Virus record (IMG/VR): IMGVR_UViG_3300006810_000256
Span: 1 to 29,542 of that record
Direction: 5' to 3' (one strand)
Origin: a virus
Length of the DNA: 29,542 bases
The notes beneath the pieces are model-generated. The model searched no databases. It was not told the DNA's origin and saw only the letters and a program-made list of their open reading frames with translations. The first letter of the stretch is position 1. Every line of letters begins with the position of its first letter. Made by a program: the position numbers and the translations under genes. Shown here one piece after another: positions 16,801 to 27,800 of this stretch.

Positions 16801-18720
16801 TCAACTGTTTCAACATCAGGACATGCTTTTGAATATGTAGGTGCTGGCGTTACTTATAACGCACTTCCGTTCTTTGGCGGTAGTGCTATAGCAGAAAACG
16901 AAATTACAGAAACAGACAACGGTAAAGTATTTGCAGGCGGAACAGTTGACCAAATTGGTAACTTTAGAGTTGGTAACTTCTTTAACGTAAACGCACTTAC
17001 TGGTGCTATTACACTTAATGCAGAGGAAATTAGTTTAAGTGGTATTGCAAGTATTGGACCATTTAAACGTTTTGGTATTCCAGTTGGTGTTGAACTTAAA
17101 GAAGTTAGCAACAGTTCAGATTTGAGAGCAAGCACAGGTGCAAGCGACATTAACACTGTTCCAACACAAGTTGCAGTTGTAAACTATGTTGAAAATAGAT
17201 ATCTCAACAAACTCACAGGTGGAACTGTATTAGGCAATGTAGAAATTGATGCTGATCTTGCAGTAGACGGCGGCGATATTACAACTACAAGCACTACGTT
17301 TAATTTGTTAAATGACAATGCTAACATATTAAACTTTGCCGGCGGCACTACAAACTTAACAATTGGTGCAGTTGGTATCGGAACTACAAATATCAAACAC
17401 AATGTTGATATTGATTTAGATCTAAATGTTGACGGTGGTGATATTACAACAAACCGAATTGATACGTTTAACTTGCTGAATGCAAATGTTCAAACTGTAA
17501 ATGCATTTGGAGATGCAACTACTATTACAATGGGTGCTGTGTCAACAGACAGTGTATTCCAAGTAAACAGTGAAATTGTAATATTCAACAGTGTTGGCAC
17601 ACTACAGATTCCAGTAGGAACAACAGCACAACGTGGAGCCGACTCAACAGCAGCAATTGGACAAATACGTTTCAATACCACAGACGAGACATTTGAAGGT
17701 TATGACGGTGCTAACTGGGGAACATTAGGCGGTGTTAAAGATGTAGATCAAGATACATTTATTCGTCCAGAAACTTCACCCGGCGCAGACGAAGATACAC
17801 TTGAATTCTTTACAAACGGTGTTGAGAGAATTACACTTGATCCAACAACATTAAGTATTAAAGATTCAATTCTAACAGAATTTGATAACACCACTGAAAG
17901 CACAGCATACAATGTTGGTGCAGTGACAGTAGCAGGCGGTGTAGGAATAGCAAGAAACTTACATGTTAGAGGTTATATCAGTGGTAACGAAAATGATGTA
18001 TTACAACTTACTGAAAAAGCCACAGATGAAATCTTTATTCCAGCTAACACTATTAGAACAACTGATAGCTTTAAAATTATTAGCAACGAATCAGATAGTG
18101 CTGCGGATAACATAGTTGATCCAATTATACTTGCTCACCATAACCAAACAGGCGGTGCAGCAGTTGGCGCAGGCATAGGACTACCATTTGAACAAGAAAT
18201 TACAAATAACAACTATGTTACTGCTGGTAGAATAGATGTTATAAGCACTGATGTTACCACTGGTGACGAAGATTTTGACATGGTGTTTACAACAAGAATT
18301 GCAGGTGCAAGTGTTGAAAAACTTAGACTAAGTGAAACAACAAGCACGTTTACAACTAATGTTCAAATCGATCAAGACTTGTTTGTAACTGGTATACTTG
18401 ACGCAGCAGGATTTAGAGGTAGTATTTTTGCAGACGATAGCACAGAAATGCTTGATGCTGTTAACAATAGAATTATTGTTACAAATCTTGATGCAGGCAC
18501 ACTGACACTTGTAACCGACCTTGAAGTGCAATACGGAGGCACGGGTGCAAGCACATTTACTACAGACGGTATTTTGTATGGTAATGCACAAAATCCAATT
18601 CAAGTTACTCCAGCAGCAGGAACAAGTGACGCAAGTAACAGTTTCCAAATTCTTACTGTAACAAGTGGTAGTGATGCAACTCCAGTTTGGACTGACACAA
18701 TTGACGGTGGTAGCTTTTAA
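10858..18720 (+). CDS. Giant virion structural protein with pectin-lyase-like domain and Cys-repeat array
   Basis: The ORF encodes 2620 residues without interruption. Domains in order: a short fibre-like lead (1-50); a right-handed beta-helix, pectin-lyase-like region (about 53-315) with 'YYVSLEGSDDNDG', 'TIKSAVEAAPAGATIQLAPG', 'GDSLRNCQIYPNN' and 'SPYVQNC'; a 'GSGY' beta module (about 324-408); ten Cys-containing helical repeats (about 442-1955); an 'HAFEYVGAGVTYNALP' module (from 1989); beta-repeat fibre modules ('DLAVDGGDITT' and 'DLNVDGGDITT'); a 'GYDGANWGTLGGVKDVDQDT' module (about 2250-2326); and a terminal 'YGGTGASTFTTDGILYGN' module. There is no S74 chaperone. A weak GGAAG lies 5 bases before the ATG. 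Such proteins are probably tail- or baseplate-attached adhesins; the beta-helix may bind or degrade polysaccharide, but no catalytic residues can be assigned. It is paralogous to the next gene. Confidence 0.85.
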   Translation: MEYVKKQSIYQRKIDNNELIINNDGTIELTPSTGTVKVAGDLKVTGSSSGPTNNLIYYVSLEGSDDNDGKGAGASRAKRTIKSAVEAAPAGATIQLAPGDFYEDNPITLKERMTVRGDSLRNCQIYPNNPTKDIFLMDNACYIFQVTFRGLRDPGWCARIREGALVTVSPYVQNCTNMNGPWLNDGTEFTPFVTEQIEGVPAGARPIENDPNVPLAKRVNTNGGGNGMLVDGNDYDQRSLVFSFVADAFTQIAQGGIGFHITNFGYTQIVSCFTVFTRIGFMATKGGYLSISNSVSDFGTYGIIADGLFDKVYTTARPSQTYTSNVGSVTVNSTGAGYTGTPTVVFDPPEEPGGTTAQGTASVDLLRGEVTSITVDDPGSGYRSVPTITLVGGGFSSLATATANLIKNQTIEVNSLRDIPQTGSIIKFEGDSTVYYVTGNNITQQPFIYDETVCRRDVARIIDAIMGDVALGTNYQSIAAGRSYLRANSAKVLNQQLAPTIYGIEATRDEILARIPDSDPANEQYRYDVIEKTAIITNFIANEDSSAAPDIVYDDTNASSPGAVAAKDAIIANKDFIVEETIKYIAEQFTNLSYDQEKCERDVRLITEAVAYDTVLGTNYNSVTAGLAYARASADVYNTTSSTTGSQTTVTVAAYNYLKGLTLALSDVSADSTATTRVTAAWDEVIDIITGRAYNSATCRRDVGYIVDSVAFDVALGTNYNAVTTGLSYQRANSAYVLSAQFEQTKASYQYMKTLATGTYMSNATAEARSDAAFDEILDILENGQVSTDVSADTITWTDPGTNGSATNSRILLQANRDFIASEVNAWISANYPTFVYDTLKCTRDTKYIVDAISFDIQYGGNFATRRAADAYFEGTTSQLPESQRAITAAAYNNLASNIVSQIVIENYPGQTTTGNLGSSDEVDDAEGLVKIIADVITANSVSGMPALVEPTYTWAAAGIQTDVNSWKNAKTTIQDTVIKEITIGNITNADAITYPLPTGVITNRINARNQLIANRTFIKKEVRAYVNQQNPTLTYDADKCERDVGYIVDALIYDILYEGNSATRQTATSYFVGTSSQLGSTDETTATIQAYTHLQGVVTGVLLESALTKSPGNNEIQNTAGDPASATEVGSATSLIQIIIDVLTAGNLDSLPATNRAVTDWADASLQTAFGSIFGQQDNFAAASTTWILANYPNFTYDREKCKRDTGLIIDAVVRDARLNTNHNAIVAGQAYIRANASTVKDDQLPATILAIREAKRLALTYTTTDTTATTRVTDGFDTVLTLLEYQTLPSEGQTYPAPVPASQELIDAARQLQENKAFLQEEAIAYINNQYFVYDSAKCARDTQLILDAVCNDLITGSNYNSITAGLSYYRAVSAYVISDQITQTIAAITHLKGEVANLIASDSASVAICNALFDEIIDIIQNGTGNADALSFPNPSGNANRNNAQLQLQNNRTFIISELISWITTNLPNLTYDQTKCERDTGYIVDAVSHDIMYNTNLASIQNARSYFEGSASVLPYDQRDGTADALNQLGVILQQIVVGTYPGQNTSAGNASATEATQVNVLSTIVEDVVRANTLEILPTETAVDETGASSTRIASRDLIQSTGDSSSADLVQGVIDYINTNQNGFSYDQAKCRRDIGYLVESTTHDLLYTGNVSSLATARSYFLNGDSQVYGQENETADAITRVKTVAAQVIQGITVTPTAGNTETQSLVGPYGTSAEATTSNNLFNITIDAITAGNLLSTPNDQEPDTSWVTVSTNIALDALSTANTTIQQGVIDFIRDNIIGFSYNVAKCERDTKYIIDAALYDMMYGGNKQTRRAGEAYYTGTILAGITTAGSNADQEGVTEFAYKHLASIMSKIGQNQKVVASDDNSLTQTYNPTGGTSSATLSIENNVTKIAEVISQGIYPVLPNEIDHDYAANAETSANAKRELVLADAQAIEDEAIRLLNLTYGGVAELDVFPQITYVAENTLGSMQNVSTVSTSGHAFEYVGAGVTYNALPFFGGSAIAENEITETDNGKVFAGGTVDQIGNFRVGNFFNVNALTGAITLNAEEISLSGIASIGPFKRFGIPVGVELKEVSNSSDLRASTGASDINTVPTQVAVVNYVENRYLNKLTGGTVLGNVEIDADLAVDGGDITTTSTTFNLLNDNANILNFAGGTTNLTIGAVGIGTTNIKHNVDIDLDLNVDGGDITTNRIDTFNLLNANVQTVNAFGDATTITMGAVSTDSVFQVNSEIVIFNSVGTLQIPVGTTAQRGADSTAAIGQIRFNTTDETFEGYDGANWGTLGGVKDVDQDTFIRPETSPGADEDTLEFFTNGVERITLDPTTLSIKDSILTEFDNTTESTAYNVGAVTVAGGVGIARNLHVRGYISGNENDVLQLTEKATDEIFIPANTIRTTDSFKIISNESDSAADNIVDPIILAHHNQTGGAAVGAGIGLPFEQEITNNNYVTAGRIDVISTDVTTGDEDFDMVFTTRIAGASVEKLRLSETTSTFTTNVQIDQDLFVTGILDAAGFRGSIFADDSTEMLDAVNNRIIVTNLDAGTLTLVTDLEVQYGGTGASTFTTDGILYGNAQNPIQVTPAAGTSDASNSFQILTVTSGSDATPVWTDTIDGGSF
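12181..16725 (+). repeat. Ten tandem 'YDxxKCxRD' helical repeats
   Basis: Each unit opens with [FLA]xY[DN]xxxCx[RK]D, then a helix of the form xxIxDAxxxD and, in most copies, a Gly/Asn turn and a Tyr-rich helix ('AGLSYxRA' or 'ATSYF'). The Cys codons are at 12217, 12652, 12952, 13381, 13978, 14464, 14878, 15295, 15766 and 16246, so the spacing varies from 100 to 199 residues. The Cys is invariant in all ten. Two subtypes alternate: a GTNYNS type (copies 1, 2, 3, 6, 7) and a GGN/GNxAT type (4, 5, 8, 9, 10). Units are diverged, so the array is old rather than a recent expansion. Confidence 0.88.
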
Positions 18721-18744
18721 TTAAGCTACTACTTTACTTTCCTT

Positions 18745-18752
18745 CATAAATA
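18745..18752 (+). promoter_or_regulatory. T4-type late promoter motif CATAAATA
   Basis: The octamer is identical to the one at 3643. Predicted +1 is 18758, which is the first base of the stem-loop described in the leader. It would drive the 10.7-kb gene at 18827. Confidence 0.6.
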
Positions 18753-18757
18753 GTAGT

Positions 18758-18826
18758 AACGATCTCTATCGTTTTTAATTGGGCGTCTTAGGACCTGACC
18801 CGTTACCTATATAGGAGGCAGCCATA
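18758..18826 (+). promoter_or_regulatory. Structured 5' leader of the 3567-residue gene
   Basis: AACGAT (18758-18763), loop CTCT, ATCGTT (18768-18773) followed by TTT forms a 6-bp stem at the predicted 5' end; it could stabilise the mRNA or act as a weak terminator for upstream transcription. Bases 18787-18810 contain CTTA, GGACC, ACCCG and ACCTA in the same order as the leader at 8950-8979. The palindrome CCTATATAGG (18806-18815) overlaps the ribosome binding site AGGAGG (18813-18818). CCTA at 18806-18809 could instead pair with the upstream TAGG (18789-18792). AGGAGG lies 8 bases before the ATG. Confidence 0.5.
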
Positions 18827-21800
18827 ATGGCAACAACAATTAGACACAAGCGAAGTGCGGTCGCTGGTAATCAACCTAGTGTAGCACAACTTGAATCCGG
18901 CGAATTAGCCATCAATACAGCAGACGGTAAAGTTTATCTACTTAGAGATGATAACACTGTCCAAGATATCACAAAAAGAATTTTTGAAGGAAATACTGAA
19001 GTTAGAGTAGATGACTTGTTAGATAGTGCAAGTGCTGAAATCAGCATGACTGTCAACGGCGACGAAAAAATGACAGTCACTAACGCAGGCTTCAATATCA
19101 AAGACGACCTTGACATGGAAGATTTTGGTAAAATTACTTGGCGTGAAAGTATTGCATCTGGTGAAGATGGTATTAGTATTCAAGCACCTTACAACTTGCC
19201 TAATAGTTATAATTTGACTCTGCCTCTTGTCAATGGAACTGTTGGACAAATACTTAAAACAGATGGTAACGGACAACTAGAATTTGCTGATGCTGACGTA
19301 TTTGGTGGTAACGTTATCTACGTTTCTGCTGAACAAGGTGATGACGCTAATGACGGACAGAGTGCTCCGGTAAAAACTGTTAAAAGAGCATGTAAACTTG
19401 CTTCCGCATTAGTTTATAACCCTAGCGGCTTAGTCAACGGAACTAGAGTAAACATTAAAGTTGCTGTTGGTGACTACACAGAAGATAACCCAGTTATTGT
19501 TCCTGATAACGTTGTTATCAAAGGTGACGGTTTGCGTGGTTGTATTATCCGTCCTGCAAATGCTAACTTGGACATGCTACGTGTTCGTAACGCATGTTAC
19601 TTTGGTGAATTTACATTTAGAGACGGGGTTGATGATAACCAAGTTCCGTTGATTACATGGGATTACGCTACAGTGTTTGACGATCCAAATGCTACTGATG
19701 TAACTGACCGTGCTGAATATACAAACTTGCCAAATACAAAACCAACAATTGTTACTTCTCCATATACACAGAACTGTTCAATTATTTCGTTCTTAGGAGG
19801 TAGTGGTGCTAAAATTGACGGTGCATTAGTTGAATCTCCAAACGTTCCACGTTACAATATTGAGGCTGAGAATCCAGTCATTGGTTCTATACCTGAACAA
19901 GGTAAATCAATGGTTGCTAACGCATATACCATGCTTTCATTTGGAGGCACAGGTTGGCGACTACTTAACGATGCTTATGCACAGATCGTGTCTTGTTTCC
20001 AAATTTTCCTACTCAATGGTGTTTATACACAATCAGGCGGATATTGTTCTATTACCAACTCTGCTACAAACTTTGGTTTATATGCGCTACGAAGTTCAGG
20101 CTATTCGCCTAAAGCATTTGAATTTGACCGTGCTCATGTTGTGTCAACTGGTGCTAGTGAAGGTAAACAAACTATTACTATTACGGGTATAAATCGAGAT
20201 GCTCCAGTTGAAGAATTTGTTTTGCGTTTTAGAGATCCTGGTTATAAATTTGCAAAACTATTAATTGATAATAAAAGAGATGAAATTGCACAAGATGTAG
20301 TTGATTGGGTAAACTTACAAGTTTCTAATGCAGCTGGCTCGCCAAGTATCTACGCAGGATTTAGTTATAACGAAGCAAAATGCGCAAGAGATACAAGGCT
20401 ATTAGTAGATGCTATTAGATATGACGCTGCATTAAATTCTAATGCTAGAACTATTTCATCTGTATTAACTTACTTCAACGGTAGATTTGATCCAACTCTT
20501 TTTGCTACTCAAAAAGAGCAACATATTGATGCTTACCAAAATGCTAAAACATTTACAGCACAAATTATACAAGATGCAACTTTTGAATCAAGATCTGATG
20601 CACTTTGGGACGAAATAGTAGAAGTATTAGATGCTGGAAGTAGTGCAAGTGTTGCTGGAGATGATTTAGTAGACGCTAGAGTATTACCAACTGCAATTAA
20701 TACAAATGCATTAAATGCAAGAAACCAACTTATTGCAAACAAAGAATTTATTAAAAAAGAAATTACTGCATGGATTGCAAGTCAAGTTTCAGCAGGAACT
20801 GCTCCATTCTCAACTACGTTTACATACAACGCAGCAAAATGTGAAAATGATGTTGGTTTGATTATTGATGCACTTGTGTATGACTTATCTACTAATGGTA
20901 ACTTACAAACTATAGATGCAGCTATACAATATTTTGTTGGAACAAATGCACAATTTGGGTCAGGTGAAAAAGATGAAACTATTGCAGCATACAATAGGTT
21001 AAAAATTGTTGTTGGTGAAATTGTTACAGAAACAGCAGTAGCAGTTTCAACAGGAAACGTTTTAACACAAGACACTAGCGGAACACCAGCAACTGTAACT
21101 GAAGAGTCTTTTGTTGAAGCAAGAATTGGAGAAATTGTTGGCTATTTAGATCAAGATGGCACAGTTGATATAACTCTAATTGAGCCTGATTTAAATGCAT
21201 TAGGTGTATCACAAACATTACAAGATGACTTTATCAGATTAGACGCAGTTGGACAAGCAAACATTGCGCAAAGAGTCACACGTTATATTAACGAAAGTAT
21301 TGATGCAGCAAAATGGTATAACTTTACATACGATCAAAGCAAATGTTTACGTGATACAAAATTAATTATTGATGCAGTAGCAAAAGACACTTGGGATACA
21401 GGTAATAGATATTCTCGTAGTGCAGGTTTAAGCTACTTTACTGCCAACCTAGCAGACTCAACTAGAAGTGTATTTGCAGGCGAAGAATTGCAAACAATTG
21501 CAGCTATCCAACAAGCTGCTACTTATACAAATGCAGTGATTACAGGTAAAACTGGAATTACAACTGCTATTGAAGATTTTGTCCAAGGTAGATTTAATAT
21601 TGTAAGTGAAGCAATTAGAGCTCCAGAAGAAATTCCATCACCTGCAGAAGTAACAAGTGAAGGCGATATAACAAACAGCTTTATTCCAACTCCTACTACA
21701 ACAAACTTTAATGCGGCCACAGATATTAATTTAGGCACAGGTGTGTTTACTATTACCGGACATGGATTTACAAACGGCGAAAAATTAATTTACGATAACA

Positions 21801-24800
21801 ATGGAAATCCGTCTATTGGTGGTTTAAACGACGAACAAACATACTATGCTAATGTGTTAGATGAAAATACATTCAGTTTAACATTTGATGACAGCTTAGA
21901 ATTTCCAGTAGATCTATTTACAAATGCTACAAATAGTGGCACACATATTTTTAGAACAGACATTATAGAATTCTATGTTGAAGAAATTTTAAGTTCACAC
22001 CAAACATATCAAACATTGATTCTCGAATCAGGATCTGAAAGCTATTATTTTGTTCCTGGTAGAGCAATTCAAGGAACAACAGGTGCAAACAACAACAGTG
22101 CATTTGTGCATAGTTGGGAACCAGAAGAACGTAGACTTATTGTAAGTATTGAAGAAGTAGCTGTAGGATCAAGCGTATTGAGAATTCAATTTGATGCAAC
22201 CAGCACAATTACACAAGACCATTCTCCTAGTCCAAATACAACTATTGCAATCAATGAAGTATCTGCAAAAACTGGATTAGGCACAGCAACATTCTCTATT
22301 ACAGCTACAGACGGTAGTAGCAGTGTTACAAATACTGCCAATCTACCAGAAAAACAAATATGGTTCCACAGACCGAGTATTGTTAACTCATCTGCACACA
22401 CTTGGGAATATGCTGGTTCAGGAACAGACTATAACGCACTTCCACAAAACGGTGGTAACACAAGAGCAGAATACGAACAATACGAAGAATTGCCAGGACG
22501 AGTTTATTCATCAGGAACAAACGAACTTGGTGACTTTAAAGTTGGTGACTTTATTACAGCGTTTAACAGAACTGGTAACATTACATTTAGAAACAAAGTT
22601 CAGGTGGACGAACTAGATGCTCTAAAACTAAGTCTGTCTAATGTTGCTATTGAAGAAATTTCAACAGATGTGAACTTGGGTGATGACGAAATTGGCGGCC
22701 CGAGTAATGCTAGACTTTCAACACAATTAGCAGTAAGAAGTTTTATTTCAAACAGGTTAGGTGGCTTTGTTGACAAAACTGTGTCAACTGCTGCTGTTCC
22801 AGGTGCTATTGTTCAGTTGAACACAAATGGTCAGCTCAACGGCGAACTTATTCCTGCAACACGTCAGTTTACCAACACAAACACAGAAGGATATAATTCA
22901 AGACTAACACAAGTCGACGAAATTCCAGCAGTTAATTTGTCTGCTGGTGATATCGGAACAGAAAACTTTGAACAAGTCCAATTGACTCTTAGTGGCAATA
23001 TCACAGCATCAGATGGTGCAGTTATTACACAACCAGGTGTAACTGGTGCTACTGGATACGCAAAAGGAACATTTAGCACCAGTGGAAATATTTTAGTTGC
23101 AACAACAGGACTTGCTTGGGACGAAACAGACGACAGTGTTGGCGATCCTTGGGATATCACAAACAACTTAAACTTGTTTGTTGATGGTGTAGACTCAGGA
23201 GTTTATCCAACAAGCAAAGGTGCATCAACTGCTATTATTGACAACTACTTCCTAAAAAGTTCCAACACCAGTCAGTATTTGATATTAGATCCTTCTCTTG
23301 ATTATAATTTTACAATTGTAAGTCTAAGTAGTGTATCTAGAGCAAGTAATATTCAAACTATTGTTACAAGTTCTGCTCATGGATTATATGTTGGTAACCA
23401 AGTAAGAGTCGAATGTGTTGAAGACGAGACATTCAACGTAAACGGCGAAGTTTTATCTACTCCTACATCGACTTCTTTTACGATTGCTAATATTGGTATA
23501 GATGTTTCAACTATTAGTAGAACAGGCAATGTTTTCAGTGTTGTAACAAGTGCTGACGGTAATGCACAAGGTGCAGTTACAGAAGAAAGATACGGTGTTG
23601 CTGTTAATGTAGACAACGCAAATATCACTGGCGGTAGCGGGTATACTCCAACACAAGGTAATAAAATTTACGAAAATGTTTCTTTAACAAGTATAACAGG
23701 TGTTGGATCAGGTGCAAAAGCAGATATTACTGTAACGGCAGGCGCAGTAAGCGATGTAGACCTTAGGAGAGGTGGCACAGGGTATGTTGTTGGAGATAGA
23801 TTAAGTGCAAACGCAGCAGACATAGGTGGCACAGGTAGTAGTTTTGAAATAGATGTATCTGCTATAGAAAAACGTATATATGTAAATATTCTTGGCGGAG
23901 AATTGTTTGTTGCATCTAGTTCAAGTATTGACTTTATCGAAGACGTTGATGCTGTAAACAATTCATTTGATATAGGACTTGACAATGTAATTAGCTTGAA
24001 CTTCTTAGCAGGCACAACTGCAGGTGGTGGTAGTGTTGATTACACTACAAACAGAATTACTATTGCTGGACACGGATTGCTAGACGGCGATCCGCTTACA
24101 TACGATACATTGGGCAATGTTGCTATTGGCGGTCTTTTAAATGGTAGTGTGTATTATGCTAAACGCATTGATGTCGATACTATCGAAGTCTACGAAGATT
24201 ACAGTTTGTTAAATAAAATTGAATTCCTAACAACTCCGTTAAACAACAATCATAATTTTAGTAGACATGCTGTTAACTTAACAGACGATAGTATTATAGT
24301 TCAAAACCACGGACTTACAACAGCTGATGCTATAAGAATTAACACATTAACAGATGGGTCTACTTCTAACGCTCTTCCAAACATTGACGGTAAAGAAATT
24401 GTAGACGGATCAAGATTCTTTGTAGGATCAGTAACTACAAACTCGTTTACATTACACACACTACGTTCAGATGCGTTGAGTAGTATTAACGGACTTGTTA
24501 CAAACAGAAAAGACATCGGAACAAAAGGTGTAGGTGCTGCAAGAATTACGCCAAGTAATACAAGAGTAACTGAAATTGTAAACACTTCAAGTAGAATTAA
24601 GTCAAACTGGAACACACTAGCTGCTATAAATATTGATGCAGAAAACATTATTTCTGGAACTATTTCTCCAAGTAGACTTGGTTCAAGTGGGGTTGCTAAT
24701 AGCGACACAGTTCTATTTGGTGATAGCAGATATGACACTGTTGTTCAAAGTCTAAAAAAAGCAAACACAACAGATAACCCAATCACCTTAACAGGATCAA

Positions 24801-27800
24801 GTTCAAATGCTGAATTCTACGGTGATCCAGTAAACATTGGTATAGCTAACGCTGACTACGATCCACTTGGAACATTCTCAACACTTGGAACAAGTAGATT
24901 CCTACAAACCCAATTTGATGTTAACTCAAACGGTAGTGGTGAAGTTTTCATCAAAGACGGTGTTGTAGATGCAGGAACCTTGGACAGCTTGGATAGTGCT
25001 TATTTCTTAAACCCTGCTAACCTAACTAGTCCTGTGCCAGTTAATAGAGGTGGAACCAATATCACAACTTATGCAATTGGTGATCTTTTGTATGCACAAT
25101 CAGCTGCAAGTTTGAATACACTTAACATTGGTAGAGCTAACACATTCTTAAAATCAAATGGTGTTACCCCCGAATGGGGCACAGCACTTGATCTTGCAGA
25201 AGGTTTGGATGTTGGATCAGCTAAACTAAGTTCTAGCAGCACATCACTAGGCCAAGTTTACAATCAAAACGTTTCTACACTCGAAATTGGTGGCGATGCT
25301 GAAAATGTAAAAATAGGTAAAAACAGTGATAGCAGAAATATTAGCACAAGTGTTGATACATATGAAGCAACTAACACTCAAGATGTAGTTGTTAATTTAT
25401 CAGCTATTAATTTATCAACTTCTTCTGCAAGTGCAAACGGCGAAAAGGTATTGTTGTTTGGTGATACCTCTCAAGTTGCATTTGGCATGACTGTGGCCGG
25501 TAGTGGTAGTATTCCAGCTAACACAACTGTAACTGGTATCACAGATGACGAAGTATTTTTAAGCCAAGATTTAACAGGTAGTGTTTTAACAGGAACAACT
25601 ATTACTTTTACAAATACACCATTAACACTTGGTGTTAGAGTAGGAGATACAGTTATTGTTGCAAGTAGTGGGATTGCAAATCTTGACGGACAATGGCCGG
25701 TTATTGGTGCAACTGAAAATGCTACTTCTTTTACAATTAGAACAAACAACAACGTAAACGCTAATCCAGCTGTGACACAGATTGGAACAATATCAAAAGA
25801 AAATACTATTGTTATTAAAAACCAAAACGTTGTAATTGGTGGTGGTGAATTCGGAACAAGTCCATTACCTGCACTAATTAAAGGCGAAGGCGGCATTGGC
25901 ACAAATATAAGCGGCGGTTCTTTGACGCTACGTCCAGGCATTGGAACTGGTAATGCAACCGGCGGCGACTTTATTGTTGAAACTGGCGAAGAAAGCACTA
26001 CAGGAGAAGCACTACAAACCATTACAGAGCGTATGCGTATTGATACAGAAGGTGTTATGACTGTAACTGGATATACAAAGTTCACAGATACAACTGGTAT
26101 AAAAGTTCCTGTAGGAACAAGTGCGCAGCGTCCAGGTGAAGCAGGTATATATGTAACTGCTGCACAAGGTCAAATTCGCTATAATACAAGCGACAGCACA
26201 TTTGAAGGTTACGATGGAAGTAACTGGGGTTCACTAGGTGGTGTTAAAGACGTTGACCAAGACACACTTATTAGACCAGAGACAAGTGCTGGTGCCGATA
26301 ATGACGAGCTCGATTTTTTAACAGCAGGCACTCAGCGTATGCAAATTGGTGCAACTGGTGATTTAAGTTTTGGAGATAGTTTAACTAAATTTACTATTGC
26401 ATATGCAACTGGTAACACTAACATAGCTGGTGATGTTGTTGTAACAGGTGACTTAACTGTAAACGGAACAACAACTACTCTTAATTCAACTACACTACAA
26501 ATTGATGACAAAAACATTGAATTAGGAACTGTCGCTACTCCAACTGATACTACAGCAGATGGCGGCGGTATTACACTTAAAGGCGCAACAGATCATACTA
26601 TTACATGGTCAAATGCTAACGATAGTTGGGACTTCAGTGAGCATGTAAACATCATAAGCGGAAAAGTGTATCGCATTAATAACACAGAAGTTCTAAGTGC
26701 AAATACACTTGGAACAAATGTTATTAACAGTAGTTTGCAAAATGTTGGCGCACTTGACGGTGGTAGTATTACAAGCAACTTTGGTAACATTAATATTGGA
26801 ACAAGCAATCTTACAGCAACAGGAACTATTACACTAGGTGCTACAAGTTTTGGTGATAATAATATTACTAATGTAGGTAGCATAGCACTTGATACAATCA
26901 GCGGAGACAATGGTTCAAGTATGAACTTTGCAAGTTCAACTGTTGTAAACATTGACAATGTAACACAATCAACAGCTTCAACAAATGGTGCACTTATAGT
27001 AGATGGCGGTGTTGGTATTGCTAAAAACTTACACGTAGGTGGAATACTTAACGGTAACGGTAGCGGACTCACAACACTTAATGCAACTAACTTGTCAAGT
27101 GGAACTGTAAACGATGCTAGATTGCCAACTAGTCAAGCAGGTAAAACATTTACAAGCGATATTACTGTAAATGGATTTAGAATTGGTCAAGGTGCATTAG
27201 CTGAATCAACCAACTTAATATTTGGCGATGGTGATAGTATTACTACTGGTGCACAATATAATACTGGTATTGGTAGTGGTAGTATACATGGTGCTCTAAG
27301 CGGTGATAAAAACACTGCTGTAGGTTATGTGGCACTGAGCGCACTTACAAGTGCTAACAATAACACTGCTATTGGTTCAGACAGCCAAGAACAAAGAACC
27401 AATGCAGGTAATAACAACACCAGTGTTGGTGCAGACACAATGGCAAACAGCACAGCTGGTGATGATAACACCGGTGTAGGATATCAAGCTCTTAAGATTG
27501 TTACAGGTAGTGATAACACAGTGCTTGGTGCAAGCACAGGTAGAACACTTACTTCGGGTAGTAACAATATCTTGATTGGTAAAGGTATTGAAACTGCTAC
27601 AAACACAACAAGCAACTTTATGCAAATTGGTAATGCATCAAACAATAGTTTAAGTATTCCTGGTGTTAACACAACTGTTACTACCACAAGTTTTACATAT
27701 AGCGGAACAAATGGTTTCAGTGGTGTAGGCACAAACTTAACTGCACTCAATGCAAGCAATTTGACAAGCGGAACTGTTCCAGATGGTAGAATCAGTTCAA

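Noticed and set aside
24625-24632. Perfect TATAAATA inside the giant fibre gene
   Set aside because: It lies mid-domain in codons for Ala-Ile-Asn-Ile with no gene start downstream. A chance match is likely in AT-rich DNA, though a start site here is not excluded.
25471-26085. Antisense frame of 204 residues inside the giant fibre gene; a similar one of 225 residues lies at 27811-28488
   Set aside because: They arise from the Thr/Gly/Asn codon bias of the fibre gene. The composition is hydrophobic Val/Pro/Ser without domain features.
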